Origin: Roseiarcus sp963781895
GTDB lineage: Bacteria; Pseudomonadota; Alphaproteobacteria; Rhizobiales; Beijerinckiaceae
DNA: 64,000 nt
Direction of reading: 5' to 3'
NCBI GenBank assembly: GCA_963781895.1
Contig: CAWAIM010000019.1
Span: forward strand, 62,001 to 126,000
Shown here: in pieces, positions 38,820 through 48,156 of the stretch
Numbering within the stretch: position 1 is the stretch's first letter
Layout: each line of letters begins with the position of its first letter
Made by a program: the position numbers and the translations under genes
The notes under the pieces: generated by a model
What the model saw: the letters and a program-made list of their open reading frames with translations, nothing else
Databases searched by the model: none
What the model was told of the DNA's origin: nothing

Positions 38820-40378
38820 GCGTCCGCGTTTTCCTCCCCGGCGATTCCTCGGCCTTATCGGTGGGCGCCGACGCGGTTGCAGCGGCGTTACTGAGCGAAG
38901 CGCGCGCCCGCGGCGTCGACCTCACGATCGTTCGCACCGGATCGCGCGGCCTATTCTGGTTGGAGCCGTTGGTCGAAGTCGAAACGTCCGCCGGCCGTGT
39001 CGGCTTCGGTCCGGTCGGGCCGCAGGACGTCGCTTCACTGTTCGAAGCCGAATTCTGGACCGGCGGCCCTCATCTCAAAGCGGTCGGGCCTGTCGAGAGC
39101 ATCCCCTACCTCGCCAGACAGCAGCGCCTGGTTTTCGCCCGTTGCGGGCTGACCGATCCGCTCTCGCTCGACGACTATCGACGCCTTGGCGGGCTCAGAG
39201 GCCTTGAGCGCGCGCTCAGCCTCGGGCCCAAGGCGACCGTCGAGGCGGTCGTGGCGTCGGGTCTGCGGGGGCGGGGCGGGGCGGGTTTTCCGACCGGCGT
39301 CAAATGGCGCACCGCCGCTGGCGTCGAAGCCGATCAGAAATATGTGGTCTGCAACGCCGATGAAGGCGACAGCGGCACGTTCGCCGATCGGATGCTGATG
39401 GAGGGCGATCCCTTCCTCCTGATCGAGGGGATGGCCATCGCCGGCCTCTCGGTCGGCGCGACCATGGGCTACGTGTACATCCGCTCCGAATATCCGCACG
39501 CCTTCGCCGTCTTTTCGCGCGCCATCGAACGCGCGCGAGCGGGCGGGCTCCTCGGCCCCAGCGTGCTCGGCTCCAACCGGCAGTTCGATCTCGAGGCGAG
39601 GCTCGGCGCCGGCGCCTATATTTGCGGCGAGGAGACCTCGCTTCTCGAAAGTCTCGAGGGGAGGCGCGGCCAGGTGCGCGCCAAACCGCCTTTGCCAGCG
39701 ATCAGCGGCTTGTTCGGCAAGCCGACCATCATCAACAATGTGCTGAGCTTGGCCTCGACGCCCTGGATCCTCGAGCACGGGGCGGCCGCCTATGCGAGTT
39801 ACGGCGTCGGCCGGTCGCTGGGTTCGCAGCCTTTCCAGCTTGCCGGCAACATCCGCCACGGCGGCCTCGTGGAACTCGGGTTCGGCATTACGCTGCGCGA
39901 ACTCGTCGAAGGCTTTGGGGGCGGCACGCGGACGGGCCGCCCGATTCGCGCCGTACAGGTCGGCGGGCCGCTCGGCGCCTACTTCCCCGGCGATCTCCTC
40001 GATACGCCGCTCGATTATGAGTCGATGGCGGCGGCCAAGGGCATGCTCGGGCACGGCGGGGTGGTCGTCTTCGACGACAGCGTCGACATGGCCCGGCAGG
40101 CCCGCTTCGCCTTCGAGTTCTGCGCCAAGGAAAGTTGCGGCAAATGCACGCCCTGTCGTATCGGCTCGATGCGTGGGCTGGAGACGGTCGACAAGATCGT
40201 CGCCGGCCGGGATCGTCAAAAGAACGTCCAACTCTTGCGCGATCTTTGCGAGGTCATGACGGACGGTTCGCTTTGCGCGCTGGGCGGACTCACTGCTCTG
40301 CCCGTCCTCAGCGCTCTCGATCATTTCAGCGACGACTTCAACAAGTCGCCCGCGCCCGCCGCCGCTGGGCAGCGGTAG
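38816..40378 (+). CDS. fdsB: NAD-dependent formate dehydrogenase beta subunit
   Basis: A 520-residue NuoF-like flavoprotein, the site of NAD+ reduction. Residues 1-110 are an extra N-terminal domain resembling a thioredoxin-like fold. NADH-binding GLRGRGGAGFPTGVKW near 145, FMN-binding NADEGDSGTFADRMLMEGDP near 175, and the [4Fe-4S] ligands ESCGKCTPCRIGS near 437 with a later cysteine in SLCALGG. Adjacent to the alpha subunit with a 10-base gap that holds AGGAG. Confidence 0.94.
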   Translation: MSVRVFLPGDSSALSVGADAVAAALLSEARARGVDLTIVRTGSRGLFWLEPLVEVETSAGRVGFGPVGPQDVASLFEAEFWTGGPHLKAVGPVESIPYLARQQRLVFARCGLTDPLSLDDYRRLGGLRGLERALSLGPKATVEAVVASGLRGRGGAGFPTGVKWRTAAGVEADQKYVVCNADEGDSGTFADRMLMEGDPFLLIEGMAIAGLSVGATMGYVYIRSEYPHAFAVFSRAIERARAGGLLGPSVLGSNRQFDLEARLGAGAYICGEETSLLESLEGRRGQVRAKPPLPAISGLFGKPTIINNVLSLASTPWILEHGAAAYASYGVGRSLGSQPFQLAGNIRHGGLVELGFGITLRELVEGFGGGTRTGRPIRAVQVGGPLGAYFPGDLLDTPLDYESMAAAKGMLGHGGVVVFDDSVDMARQARFAFEFCAKESCGKCTPCRIGSMRGLETVDKIVAGRDRQKNVQLLRDLCEVMTDGSLCALGGLTALPVLSALDHFSDDFNKSPAPAAAGQR

Positions 40379-40388
40379 GAGAACAGCC

Positions 40389-43235
40389 ATGGCTCTGCTG
40401 CAAGAACTCGATACCGGCACCCCGATTCGCCTGGGCGCGGCGACGGTCACGCTGACGATCGACGGGCGCAAGGTTAGCGTGCCGCCGGGAACGTCCGTCA
40501 TGGCCGCCGCGGCGCTTGTCGACAATCCGATCCCCAAGCTGTGCGCGACCGACAGCCTCGAGGCGTTCGGCTCCTGCCGTCTGTGCCTCATCGAGATCGA
40601 GGGCCGGAAGGGCACGCCCGCCTCCTGCACGACGCCCGCGGAAGAGGGCATGGTGGTCCACACCCGGACGCAGAGGCTGCAACGGCTGCGGCGCGGGGTG
40701 ATGGAGCTCTACGCCTCCGACCATCCGCTCGACACGCTCACTTCGAGCGCCAACGGCGACAGCGAGTTCCAGACCCAGGCGGGGATCGTCGGCCTGCGCG
40801 AGGTGCGCTACGGTCAAGGCGGCGCCAACCATCTCGACGCCGCAGTCGACGCCTCCAATCCCTATTTCACTTTCGACCCCGCCGCGTGCATCGTCTGTTC
40901 GCGCTGCGTGCGCGCCTGCGCCGATATCCAAGGCACGTTCGCGCTGACCATTTTGGGACGCGGCTTCGAATCCAAAGTGGGGATGGACAGCGGCGAATTC
41001 CTATCTTCCGAGTGCGTGTCCTGCGGCGCCTGCGTGCAGGCCTGCCCGACCTCGGCGCTCAACGAGAAGTCGGTCATCGAAATGGGGACGCCGGAGCGCA
41101 CGGTGGTGACGACCTGCGCTTATTGCGGCGTCGGCTGCGCCTTCAAGGCGGAGCTGAAAGGCGACGAAGTGCTGCGCATGGTCCCCTACAAGGCCGGCAA
41201 GGCCAACGAGGGCCATTCCTGCGTCAAGGGCCGGTTCGCCTATGGTTACGCCACCCACCGGGACCGGATCGTCAAGCCGATGATCCGCGCGCGGATCGAG
41301 GATCCGTGGCGGGAGGTGTCGTGGGACGAGGCGATCCGGTATGCCGCCGATGAATGCAAACGCATCCAGACCCAGTACGGTCGCGATTCGGTCGGCGCGA
41401 TCTCTTCCTCGCGCTGCACCAACGAGGAGGTGTTCCTCATTCAGAAGCTGGTTCGCGCCGGCTTTGGCAACAACAACGTCGACACCTGCGCGCGCGTCTG
41501 CCATTCGCCGACCGGCTTCGGCCTCTCCAAGACCTTCGGGACTTCGGCCGGCACGCAGGATTTCAAGTCGGTCGATCAAGCGGATGTCGTCGTTGTCGTC
41601 GGCGCCAATCCGACCGACGCCCATCCGGTTTTCGCCTCCCGCCTGAAGAAGCGTCTGCGCGCCGGCGCCCGTCTCATCGTCATCGACCCGCGGCGCATCG
41701 ATCTGGTCAGAAGTCCGCACGTCGAGGCGGACTATCATCTTCCTCTGAAGCCCGGCGCCAACGTCGCCGTTTTGACCGCGATGGCGCATGTCATCGTCAC
41801 CGAGGGCCTCACCAACGAGGCCTTCGTGCGCGAGCGCTGCGACCATGACAATTTCGAGAGCTGGGCTCGCTTCGTCGCCGAAGATCGCCATTCGCCGGAG
41901 GCGACGGCCGCGTTCACCGGCGTCGATCCGTTGCAGCTGCGCAAGGCGGCGCGCCTCTATGCGACGGGGGGCAACGGCGCGATCTACTACGGCCTCGGGG
42001 TCACCGAGCACAGCCAGGGCTCGACGGCGGTGATGGCGATCGCCAATCTCGCGATGGCGACCGGCAACATCGGCCGCGAAGGCGTTGGCGTGAACCCTCT
42101 GCGCGGTCAGAACAACGTCCAGGGCTCCTGCGACATGGGTTCGTTCCCGCATGAGTTCTCGGGCTACCGTCATGTGACGGATGACGCCGCGCGCGAAACG
42201 TTCGAGCGGATGTGGGGCGTGCCGCTCAGCAAGGAGCCGGGTCTGCGGATTCCCAATATGATCGACGAGGCGATCGACGGGTCATTCAAATGGCTTTATG
42301 TCCAGGGCGAGGACATCGCCCAGTCGGATCCGGACACGACGCACATCACCGCGGGTCTGCGCGCGATGGAATGCGTCATCGTGCAGGATCTCTTCCTCAA
42401 CGAAACCGCTCGCTACGCCCACGTCTTCCTGCCCGGCGCGTCGTTCCTGGAGAAGGACGGAACGTTCATCAACGCCGAGCGTCGCATCGGCCGCGTGCGG
42501 CAGGCAATTCCCCCGCTCGCCGGAATGGCCGATTGGGAGGCGACCATGGCGCTCGCCAATGCTCTGGGCGTGCCGATGGCGTATAGCCATCCGAGCGAAA
42601 TCATGGATGAGATCGCTCTTTCGACGCCGACTTTCGCGGGCGTCTCCTACGCCCGCCTCGACGAACTCGGTTCAATTCAATGGCCTTGCAACGAGGCGGC
42701 CCCGACCGGCACTCCGGTTATGCATGTTGAACGGTTCGTGCGGGGCAAAGGTCAATTCATGCTGACCGAATACATCGCGACCGAGGAGCGCGCCGGACCG
42801 CGTTTCCCGCTCCTGCTGACGACGGGCCGCATCCTCTCGCAATACAACGTCGGCGCGCAGACGCGGCGGACCGCCAACAACCTCTGGCACGAGGAGGACG
42901 TGCTCGAAATTCATCCCTACGACGCCGAGCAGCGCGGCGTTCGCGACGGCGATCTCGTCGCCCTGCAAAGCCGTTCGGGCGAGATCGCGCTGCACGCCCG
43001 GATCAGCGAGCGCGTGCAGCCGGGGGTGGTCTATACGACCTTCCATCACGCCGTCACCGGCGCCAATGTGGTCACGACCGAGAATTCCGACTGGGCGACG
43101 AACTGCCCCGAATACAAAGTGACGGCCGTGCAGGTTCGTCGCACCAATCATTTCTCGGACTGGCAGGTGCGCGATCAGGAAGAGGCGATCAGTCTCAGTC
43201 GCATCGAGAGGGCGCCGGCCGATGCGGCCGAATGA
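40389..43235 (+). CDS. fdsA: NAD-dependent formate dehydrogenase alpha subunit
   Basis: The 948-residue catalytic subunit oxidises formate to CO2 at a molybdenum bis-MGD centre. From the N-terminus: a [2Fe-2S] domain (CATDSLEAFGSCRLCLIE near residue 50), a His-Cys cluster, two [4Fe-4S] clusters (CIVCSRCVRAC near 165, CVSCGACVQACPTS near 210), the FDH-type cluster CAYCGVGC near 240 and the active-site pair in ARVCHSPTGFGL, with cysteine (near 370) and not selenocysteine as the molybdenum ligand. The C-terminal domain binds the dinucleotide. The stop overlaps fdhD by 14 bases. Confidence 0.95.
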   Translation: MALLQELDTGTPIRLGAATVTLTIDGRKVSVPPGTSVMAAAALVDNPIPKLCATDSLEAFGSCRLCLIEIEGRKGTPASCTTPAEEGMVVHTRTQRLQRLRRGVMELYASDHPLDTLTSSANGDSEFQTQAGIVGLREVRYGQGGANHLDAAVDASNPYFTFDPAACIVCSRCVRACADIQGTFALTILGRGFESKVGMDSGEFLSSECVSCGACVQACPTSALNEKSVIEMGTPERTVVTTCAYCGVGCAFKAELKGDEVLRMVPYKAGKANEGHSCVKGRFAYGYATHRDRIVKPMIRARIEDPWREVSWDEAIRYAADECKRIQTQYGRDSVGAISSSRCTNEEVFLIQKLVRAGFGNNNVDTCARVCHSPTGFGLSKTFGTSAGTQDFKSVDQADVVVVVGANPTDAHPVFASRLKKRLRAGARLIVIDPRRIDLVRSPHVEADYHLPLKPGANVAVLTAMAHVIVTEGLTNEAFVRERCDHDNFESWARFVAEDRHSPEATAAFTGVDPLQLRKAARLYATGGNGAIYYGLGVTEHSQGSTAVMAIANLAMATGNIGREGVGVNPLRGQNNVQGSCDMGSFPHEFSGYRHVTDDAARETFERMWGVPLSKEPGLRIPNMIDEAIDGSFKWLYVQGEDIAQSDPDTTHITAGLRAMECVIVQDLFLNETARYAHVFLPGASFLEKDGTFINAERRIGRVRQAIPPLAGMADWEATMALANALGVPMAYSHPSEIMDEIALSTPTFAGVSYARLDELGSIQWPCNEAAPTGTPVMHVERFVRGKGQFMLTEYIATEERAGPRFPLLLTTGRILSQYNVGAQTRRTANNLWHEEDVLEIHPYDAEQRGVRDGDLVALQSRSGEIALHARISERVQPGVVYTTFHHAVTGANVVTTENSDWATNCPEYKVTAVQVRRTNHFSDWQVRDQEEAISLSRIERAPADAAE

Positions 43236-44055
43236 GGGGGCGGCGTCGATCGACGTTGCGGCCCGCGCCTACTCCTATGACGTCGGCGTCGGCGGCCCGG
43301 AGTTCGTGCGGCCGGTCGCGGTCGAGGCTCCGGTTCAGATCGTCATCGGCGGTTCGCCTTTCGCCGTGATGATGGCGACGCCGCGCGACCTCGAGGATTT
43401 CGCCTACGGCTTCGCCCTGACCGAACAGATCGCCGGACGTGCGCAGGAAATTCGCGGCGTCGAGGTCGAATGCGTCGAAGACGGTTGGCGGATCAATATC
43501 GCGCTCACCGGGGAACGGCTGCAGGCGCACCTGGCCCGCGGAAGGGCGATGAGCGGCCGCACCGGCTGCGGCCTTTGCGGCATTGAAGATTTCTCGCAGA
43601 TGCCTTCGCCCCGCCTTCCGGCTCATTCACAAGCCCCGATCGAGCCGAGCGCAATCGGCGCGGCGCTCGCGGCGCTCGAAACGAGGCAACCTCTCAATCA
43701 ACTGACCCGCGCCGTGCATGGCGCGGCGTGGTGCGAGCGGGACGGGCGGATTGTGGTTGTGCGCGAGGACGTTGGAAGGCACAATGCGCTCGACAAGGCC
43801 ATCGGGGCGTTGACGCGCGCCGGCGCCGCGCCCGACAGCGGATTTTTTCTCATCACCAGCCGGTGCTCGTTCGAGATGGTCGCCAAGGCGGCGACGTTCG
43901 GCGCGGGCACGCTGGTGTCGCTCTCCGCGCCGACGTCGCTGGCGCTGGAGCGCGCGCAAAGGTTTGGCGTCAGCGTGATCGCCGTCGCGCGCCCCGACGG
44001 AGCGCTGTGGTTCGAGAGCGGGCGGAACGACGTGAGCGGGGGATTGGCGGCGTGA
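43222..44055 (+). CDS. fdhD: Formate dehydrogenase accessory sulfurtransferase FdhD
   Basis: FdhD (FdsC in this operon type) transfers sulfur to the molybdenum cofactor before insertion into the alpha subunit. The 277-residue protein has the cysteine pair in GRTGCGLCGIEDFSQM near residue 115, and the binding motif REDVGRHNALDKAIG near 180, with TSRCSFEMVAKAA near 215. It overlaps fdsA at the start and fdsD at the end, which ties it to this operon. Confidence 0.93.
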   Translation: MRPNEGAASIDVAARAYSYDVGVGGPEFVRPVAVEAPVQIVIGGSPFAVMMATPRDLEDFAYGFALTEQIAGRAQEIRGVEVECVEDGWRINIALTGERLQAHLARGRAMSGRTGCGLCGIEDFSQMPSPRLPAHSQAPIEPSAIGAALAALETRQPLNQLTRAVHGAAWCERDGRIVVVREDVGRHNALDKAIGALTRAGAAPDSGFFLITSRCSFEMVAKAATFGAGTLVSLSAPTSLALERAQRFGVSVIAVARPDGALWFESGRNDVSGGLAA

Positions 44056-44282
44056 CGGGCAAACTTGAAAAACTCGCGCACATGGCCAATCAGATCAGCG
44101 ATTTCTACGCCACCATGCCTGAGAAGGAGGCGGTTGAAGGCACAGCCTCGCATCTGCGCCAATATTGGACGCCGAAGATGATCCGGGAGCTGATCGGCTT
44201 TGCCGATGAGGGCCACGCCCAGCTCAGCGCGACGGCGGCCCGCGCGGTCGAGGCGCTGAAACAGGCCTCGACGGCAGCCTGA
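44052..44282 (+). CDS. fdsD: Formate dehydrogenase delta subunit
   Basis: A 76-residue small subunit of the Fds complex. The GTG start overlaps the fdhD stop (GTGA). The sequence KLEKLAHMANQISDFYATMP and the later HLRQYWTPKMIRELI are characteristic of FdsD. In Rhodobacter it is needed for a stable, active complex and cofactor insertion. Confidence 0.9.
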   Translation: MTGKLEKLAHMANQISDFYATMPEKEAVEGTASHLRQYWTPKMIRELIGFADEGHAQLSATAARAVEALKQASTAA

Positions 44283-44299
44283 AGCGCCGACCGGCCGCC

Positions 44300-46390
44300 A
44301 TGCGCCGCTGGCCGCGTTCGCCCGATCTGCTGAGGCTTTTCGTCGGCCAGCACATCGTCAACGGGGTCAGCGTCGGCGTCGGGGTGATGGCGGTGGCCTT
44401 CGTCGCGTCGACGGTGTTGGGCTTCGCCGCCGGGCCAACCCGCGACGCTGGGCGCAATCTCGGCGAGCATCTCCGATCTTCCTGCCCCGTGGCGCGACAA
44501 GGGCCGCGCGATGGGCTTCGGTTTCGCGCTTGCGCTCGTCTCCACGGCCGCGATCCAGCTCGCCTTGCCGTGGCCTCTGGCCGCCCTGCTGACCATCGGC
44601 GCGATCGCCTTTGCCGCCGGCCTCGTCACCGGGCTCGGCCGCTGGGCGGTCGCGCTCGCCATGCAAGCTGTGATTCCGATGGTGTTCGTGCTCGGTCTCC
44701 CGCGCGAGAGCTTCGCAGGCGCGTTGCGCGCCGAGGGTCTGCTGGCCGCCGGCGGTCTCGGCTACATCGTGTTGGCGCTGCTGGCGACGATCGTCACCGA
44801 CGCCAGCTCGCGGCGACTGGTCGCGGGCGAATCGATCCGCGAATTCTCCATCTATCTGCGGGCGGTCGCCGCGGTTTATGACCCCGACGGACGATCTGGC
44901 GGCGGCATACGGCGTTGCGATCCGCCAACAGGCGGCGCTGGCGGAACAGTTGCAATCCGCCCGCGCGCTGCTGCTCGACCGGGCGAGAGGAGCCTCCGAG
45001 CGCCTGCGTCTGGCCGCCACGATCGGCATCCTGCTCGATGGTTTCGACGCGCTCGTCGCCGCGCAATGCGACGTCGTGCGGCTGCGCGAGACTCCGGCGG
45101 CCGCGGCGCTGCTCGCGCGCATCGGCGTCGCCCTGCGGATCGGCGCGCTCGATCTCGAACATTTGAGCCTCGAACTGCTGACCACCGGCACGCCCACGCT
45201 GCCGCCGGACCACCAGGTCGCAATCGACGCCTTGCAGCGCGAGGCTGCGCGGCTCGACGCCGAAGATTCGACGAGCCCGGCGGCGCGCGAGGCGATCGGC
45301 GCCGCGACGCGCCGCCTGGTTGCGGCGCTCGGCCACATCCGGCGCCTCGAGGCGGCCTTGTCGAACGACGAGACGGCGCGAGCGGCGATCGGCGACGTCG
45401 ACCTCGCGGCCTTCATTCCAAAGCGCACCTACGCCCTCAGCGCGCTCGGCGCGCATTTGAGACTGGAATCGCCGGTGCTGCGCTTCGCCGCGCGGCTGGC
45501 GCTGGCGATGATGGCCGGCGCGCTGGTCGCCGGGGCGCTCGGCGGCGCACAGCGCGGCAATTGGGTCCTGCTTACCATCGCGGTGGTGATGCGGTCCGGC
45601 TACGGCCTCACCCGGCAGCGGCGCGACGCCCGCGTCGTCGGCACTCTGATCGGCTGCGTCCTGGCCGCGGGCGCGGTCGCCTATCTGCCGCTCGGCGCGC
45701 TGGTCGCCGTCCAGGCTCTCTCGCTGGCCGTGACCCATAGTTTTGCTCGCCTCGATTACCGCCTCACCTCGGTCGGAGCCTCGGTGACGGCGCTGGTGTC
45801 GCTGCACCTCGTCCAGCCGTCGCTCCCGGCGCCGATTGTCGCGCGCCTGACCGACACCCTGATCGGCGCCGCGATCGCGCATCTCTTCAGCTTCATCTGG
45901 CCGCGCTGGGAGTTTTCGGAAGCGCCGCGGATCGTCGGCCGCCTGCGGACTCAGCTCGCCGCCTTCGCCGCCGTCGCGCTGAAGCCGGACGTCAGGCGCC
46001 AGGACTACCGTCTGGCGCGCAAGAACGTGATCGAGGCGCTGGCCGCCCTCTCCGACTCCGCCGGACGCATGAGCATCGAACCGATGGCGGCCCATAAGGG
46101 CCTCGAGGAAATGGCGGCGCTGCTGATCGCCGCGCACGGCCTCATCGCCCAGCTTTCGGCCACGCGGCTTGCGACCCGATCCGGCGCGCCGGCGCCGGAC
46201 GAGGCGACGCGGAACTGGCTTCGCGATCGCCTGCTGGCAAAAACCGGCGAGGCCAAAGCCGAACGCGAACCGAGCGGCGCCCCCGGGACCGCTCGCGGCC
46301 GCCACGCTCGCGGTCGTCGACGCCGCGCAGCGATACCAGCTCGCGGCGGCCGAGCGTGAAATCGGGCGGCGCTCGCAGGCCGGCGCTTGA
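44300..46390 (+). pseudogene. FUSC family membrane protein (YccS-like), broken by three frameshifts
   Basis: The ATG at 44300 begins MRRWPRSPDLLRLFVGQHIV with a membrane segment. Near 44445 the match moves to another frame (DKGRAMGFGFALALVSTAAI and four more membrane segments). Near 44883 it moves to a third (DDLAAAYGVAIRQQAALAEQ), which carries the cytosolic helical domain, a second membrane block (residues after LRFAARLALAMMAGALVAGA) and the FUSC signature GNWVLLTIAVVMRSGYGLTR. A last shift near 46265 leads to AATLAVVDAAQRYQLAAAER and a stop at 46390. Each shift fits one extra base, for example 'gaccccgac' for 'gacccgac' near 44881. The corrected protein has about 695 residues and the layout of aromatic acid or inner-membrane FUSC transporters. 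It lies 17 bases after fdsD. Confidence 0.75.
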
Positions 46391-46521
46391 CCGTCGGTTG
46401 GCCATGTCCCGATGTGCGGACGAGGCCGGCCGACGGCGCGGCGTGGCCGGCGCCGGCCATCCGTCAGAGGATATGCGGTCGATTGATGCCGCGCCGCCTT
46501 CGAATTTGGCGAGGCGGAACG

Positions 46522-46580
46522 GCCGGAAGCATTGCAAGGCCCGTCATGCCGACGGCGACCGTGCGCCACGCATGATCGGC
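46522..46580. repeat. Imperfect direct repeat, copy 1
   Basis: Starts ccggaagcattgcaaggccc and ends cgcatgatcggc. It matches 46946-47007 over its length with about a dozen differences and a small gap. On the minus strand it reads ADHAWRTVAVGMTGLAMLPA. Confidence 0.55.
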
Positions 46581-46945
46581 GCGGCGGCGGAGGCTCGGCG
46601 AAGGGCTGGTCCGACCCCCGGTATGTTCGTTCAAGGCGCCGGCGGCGAGCCGAGGAAAGCGTCATCCAGGGAACCCGACCGGCAAATTCCTGACGCCCGC
46701 CAAGGTTTTTCAAGGGGTTAGGCGCCATTTTGTGCGCTTATCGGCGGATTCCTCAGAGAATTCCAGTCTTTTCAAAGCGTTACTCGAATCCAGGCCGAAC
46801 ATTATTCGATTCCGCCCGTTCGCGCCGACGCCACGTCCCTTCGACGCGGGCAGTGTTCACAGTAGACCATGAGTCGAACCGTTTGGCAAGAAAATGTCGG
46901 TTATTCAGAAACCCTGGGCGAGAATGGGGAAGGGCCCATACCACT

Positions 46946-47007
46946 TCCGGAAGCATAGCAAGGCCCCCCAATGCCCCAAGCGACCACGCGCCAAGCGCAT
47001 GATCGGC
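46946..47007. repeat. Imperfect direct repeat, copy 2
   Basis: Starts tccggaagcatagcaaggcc and ends cgcatgatcggc, 424 bases after copy 1 in the same direction. On the minus strand it reads ADHALGAWSLGALGGLAMLP, close to copy 1. Confidence 0.55.
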
Positions 47008-47226
47008 CTGCCAGCCGCTGGCCGTCGAACGTCGGCGCTCGACCGGCGAACAGGCGAACGGCCGGAATCGCCCGTTGGCCGACAGGCGGAGCGGGGTTAG
47101 GATGGCGGCTGACTCGACCCTGTTCGGGCGGTTGAGATCGACCTTCCGCATGGCGAATTCAAACCGCAGATTGGGGGCGAGGCGACGAATCGACGAGAGC
47201 GGTTTTCGTGCGAAGGGGCTTCTGCA

Positions 47227-47700
47227 ATGCTTCAGTTCCACGTCGGCATCAGCCTGGTCGGAATTCTCTCCGGTCTTGTCGTCTTGTACGGGCTGCTGGT
47301 TGGAGAACCGTATGGCGCGTGGACCGCGGTGTTTCTGGTCACGACGATCCTGACCAGTCTGACCGGCTTCCCGTTGCCGCCCTACGGCTTCGATCCTGCG
47401 CGCGCGGTCGGCGTGATCTCGCTCGTCCTGCTGGCGCTGGCCGTCGCCGCCTATTACGCGTTTCATCTCGCGGGAGCGTGGCGCTGGATCTATGTCGTCT
47501 GCGCGGTCGCCGCGCTTTATCTCAACGTTTTCGTCGCGGTCGCGCAGGCGTTCATGAAGCTGCCGTTCCTGAACGCGCTGGCGCCGACGCAAAAAGAGCC
47601 CCCGTTCATCGTCGCGCAGGCGGTGACGCTGCTGGCCTTCGTCGCCCTCGGCGCCTGGGCGGCGATCAGGTTTCACCCCGCTGTCGCGGCGGGGATGTGA
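47227..47700 (+). CDS. Four-segment membrane protein of unknown function
   Basis: The 157-residue product has four predicted membrane segments (about residues 5-25, 32-46, 62-82, 88-108, with a fifth possible at 130-148). The start MLQFHVGISLVGILSGLVVL and the motif KLPFLNALAPTQKEPPF in the third loop recur in uncharacterised alphaproteobacterial membrane proteins. No enzymatic motif is visible. It is monocistronic, with long non-coding stretches on both sides. Confidence 0.75.
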   Translation: MLQFHVGISLVGILSGLVVLYGLLVGEPYGAWTAVFLVTTILTSLTGFPLPPYGFDPARAVGVISLVLLALAVAAYYAFHLAGAWRWIYVVCAVAALYLNVFVAVAQAFMKLPFLNALAPTQKEPPFIVAQAVTLLAFVALGAWAAIRFHPAVAAGM

Positions 47701-48156
47701 GCGCGCAAACCAGATTGACGCCCGGCCAATCCTTTCGATGGGCCTGGCGCGGCCGTGCGCGTATCAGTGCTCCGATATTTGACTTCCCCCTCCCTCTCCC
47801 CTATTGACCCTCCCGTTTTCGTCAGGTTCTTAGCCTCGTCGATCAAGCCGGCTGTTCCAGAGCGCGCATTCCGATCCGGTCGAAGCGCGTCATTGCGAGC
47901 GAAGCGAAGCAATCCAGGGGCGACCGTCGCCGCCCTTCGATCCTTTGGGTTGCTTCGTCGTTTCACTCCTCGCAATGACGGTTCGTTTCGGGCCAAATGC
48001 GCCGCTCAAGTGAACAGCGGTCCCCGTCCGGCAGCGCGTCGCGCCCCCGGGCGCGATTGGCGTTGGATTCGGGAAGACGGAGAACAGAGGACGGAGGAGA
48101 CGGCGATTTCCGTCGTCGGTCATCCGTCGTCTGTCGTCTGAACAGGAGCGCGCCCC
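47701..48156. other. Intergenic region upstream of ffh
   Basis: About 456 bases with no gene. It holds a dispersed-type palindromic repeat (47888-47980). The segment 48060-48140 has a direct doublet of cgtcg and gtcgtc trinucleotides just before the ffh start. The ffh ribosome binding site is probably CAGGAGCG at about 48141. Confidence 0.5.
47888..47980. repeat. Interspersed palindromic repeat
   Basis: The left arm, cgtcattgcgagcgaagcga onward (47888-47915), is the imperfect reverse complement of the right arm (47948-47980), which ends cactcctcgcaatgacg. The 'cgtcattgcgag...gaagcaatcc' core is a known type of repeat scattered between genes in many proteobacteria, including Hyphomicrobiales. 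It would fold into a long hairpin if transcribed. Confidence 0.75.

Larger units (their letters stand above)
46391..47226. other. Non-coding stretch between two membrane protein genes
   Basis: About 835 bases without a convincing gene. It contains two similar 60-base segments (46522 and 46946). On the minus strand both would encode a GLAMLP-like motif, so they may be remnants of one small gene family. An AT-richer patch lies at 46730-46830. Confidence 0.45.

Noticed and set aside
46780..47676. Minus-strand frame of 298 codons over the gap and the membrane protein gene
   Set aside because: Most of it is antisense to the membrane protein at 47227; the remaining part holds only the repeat copy.
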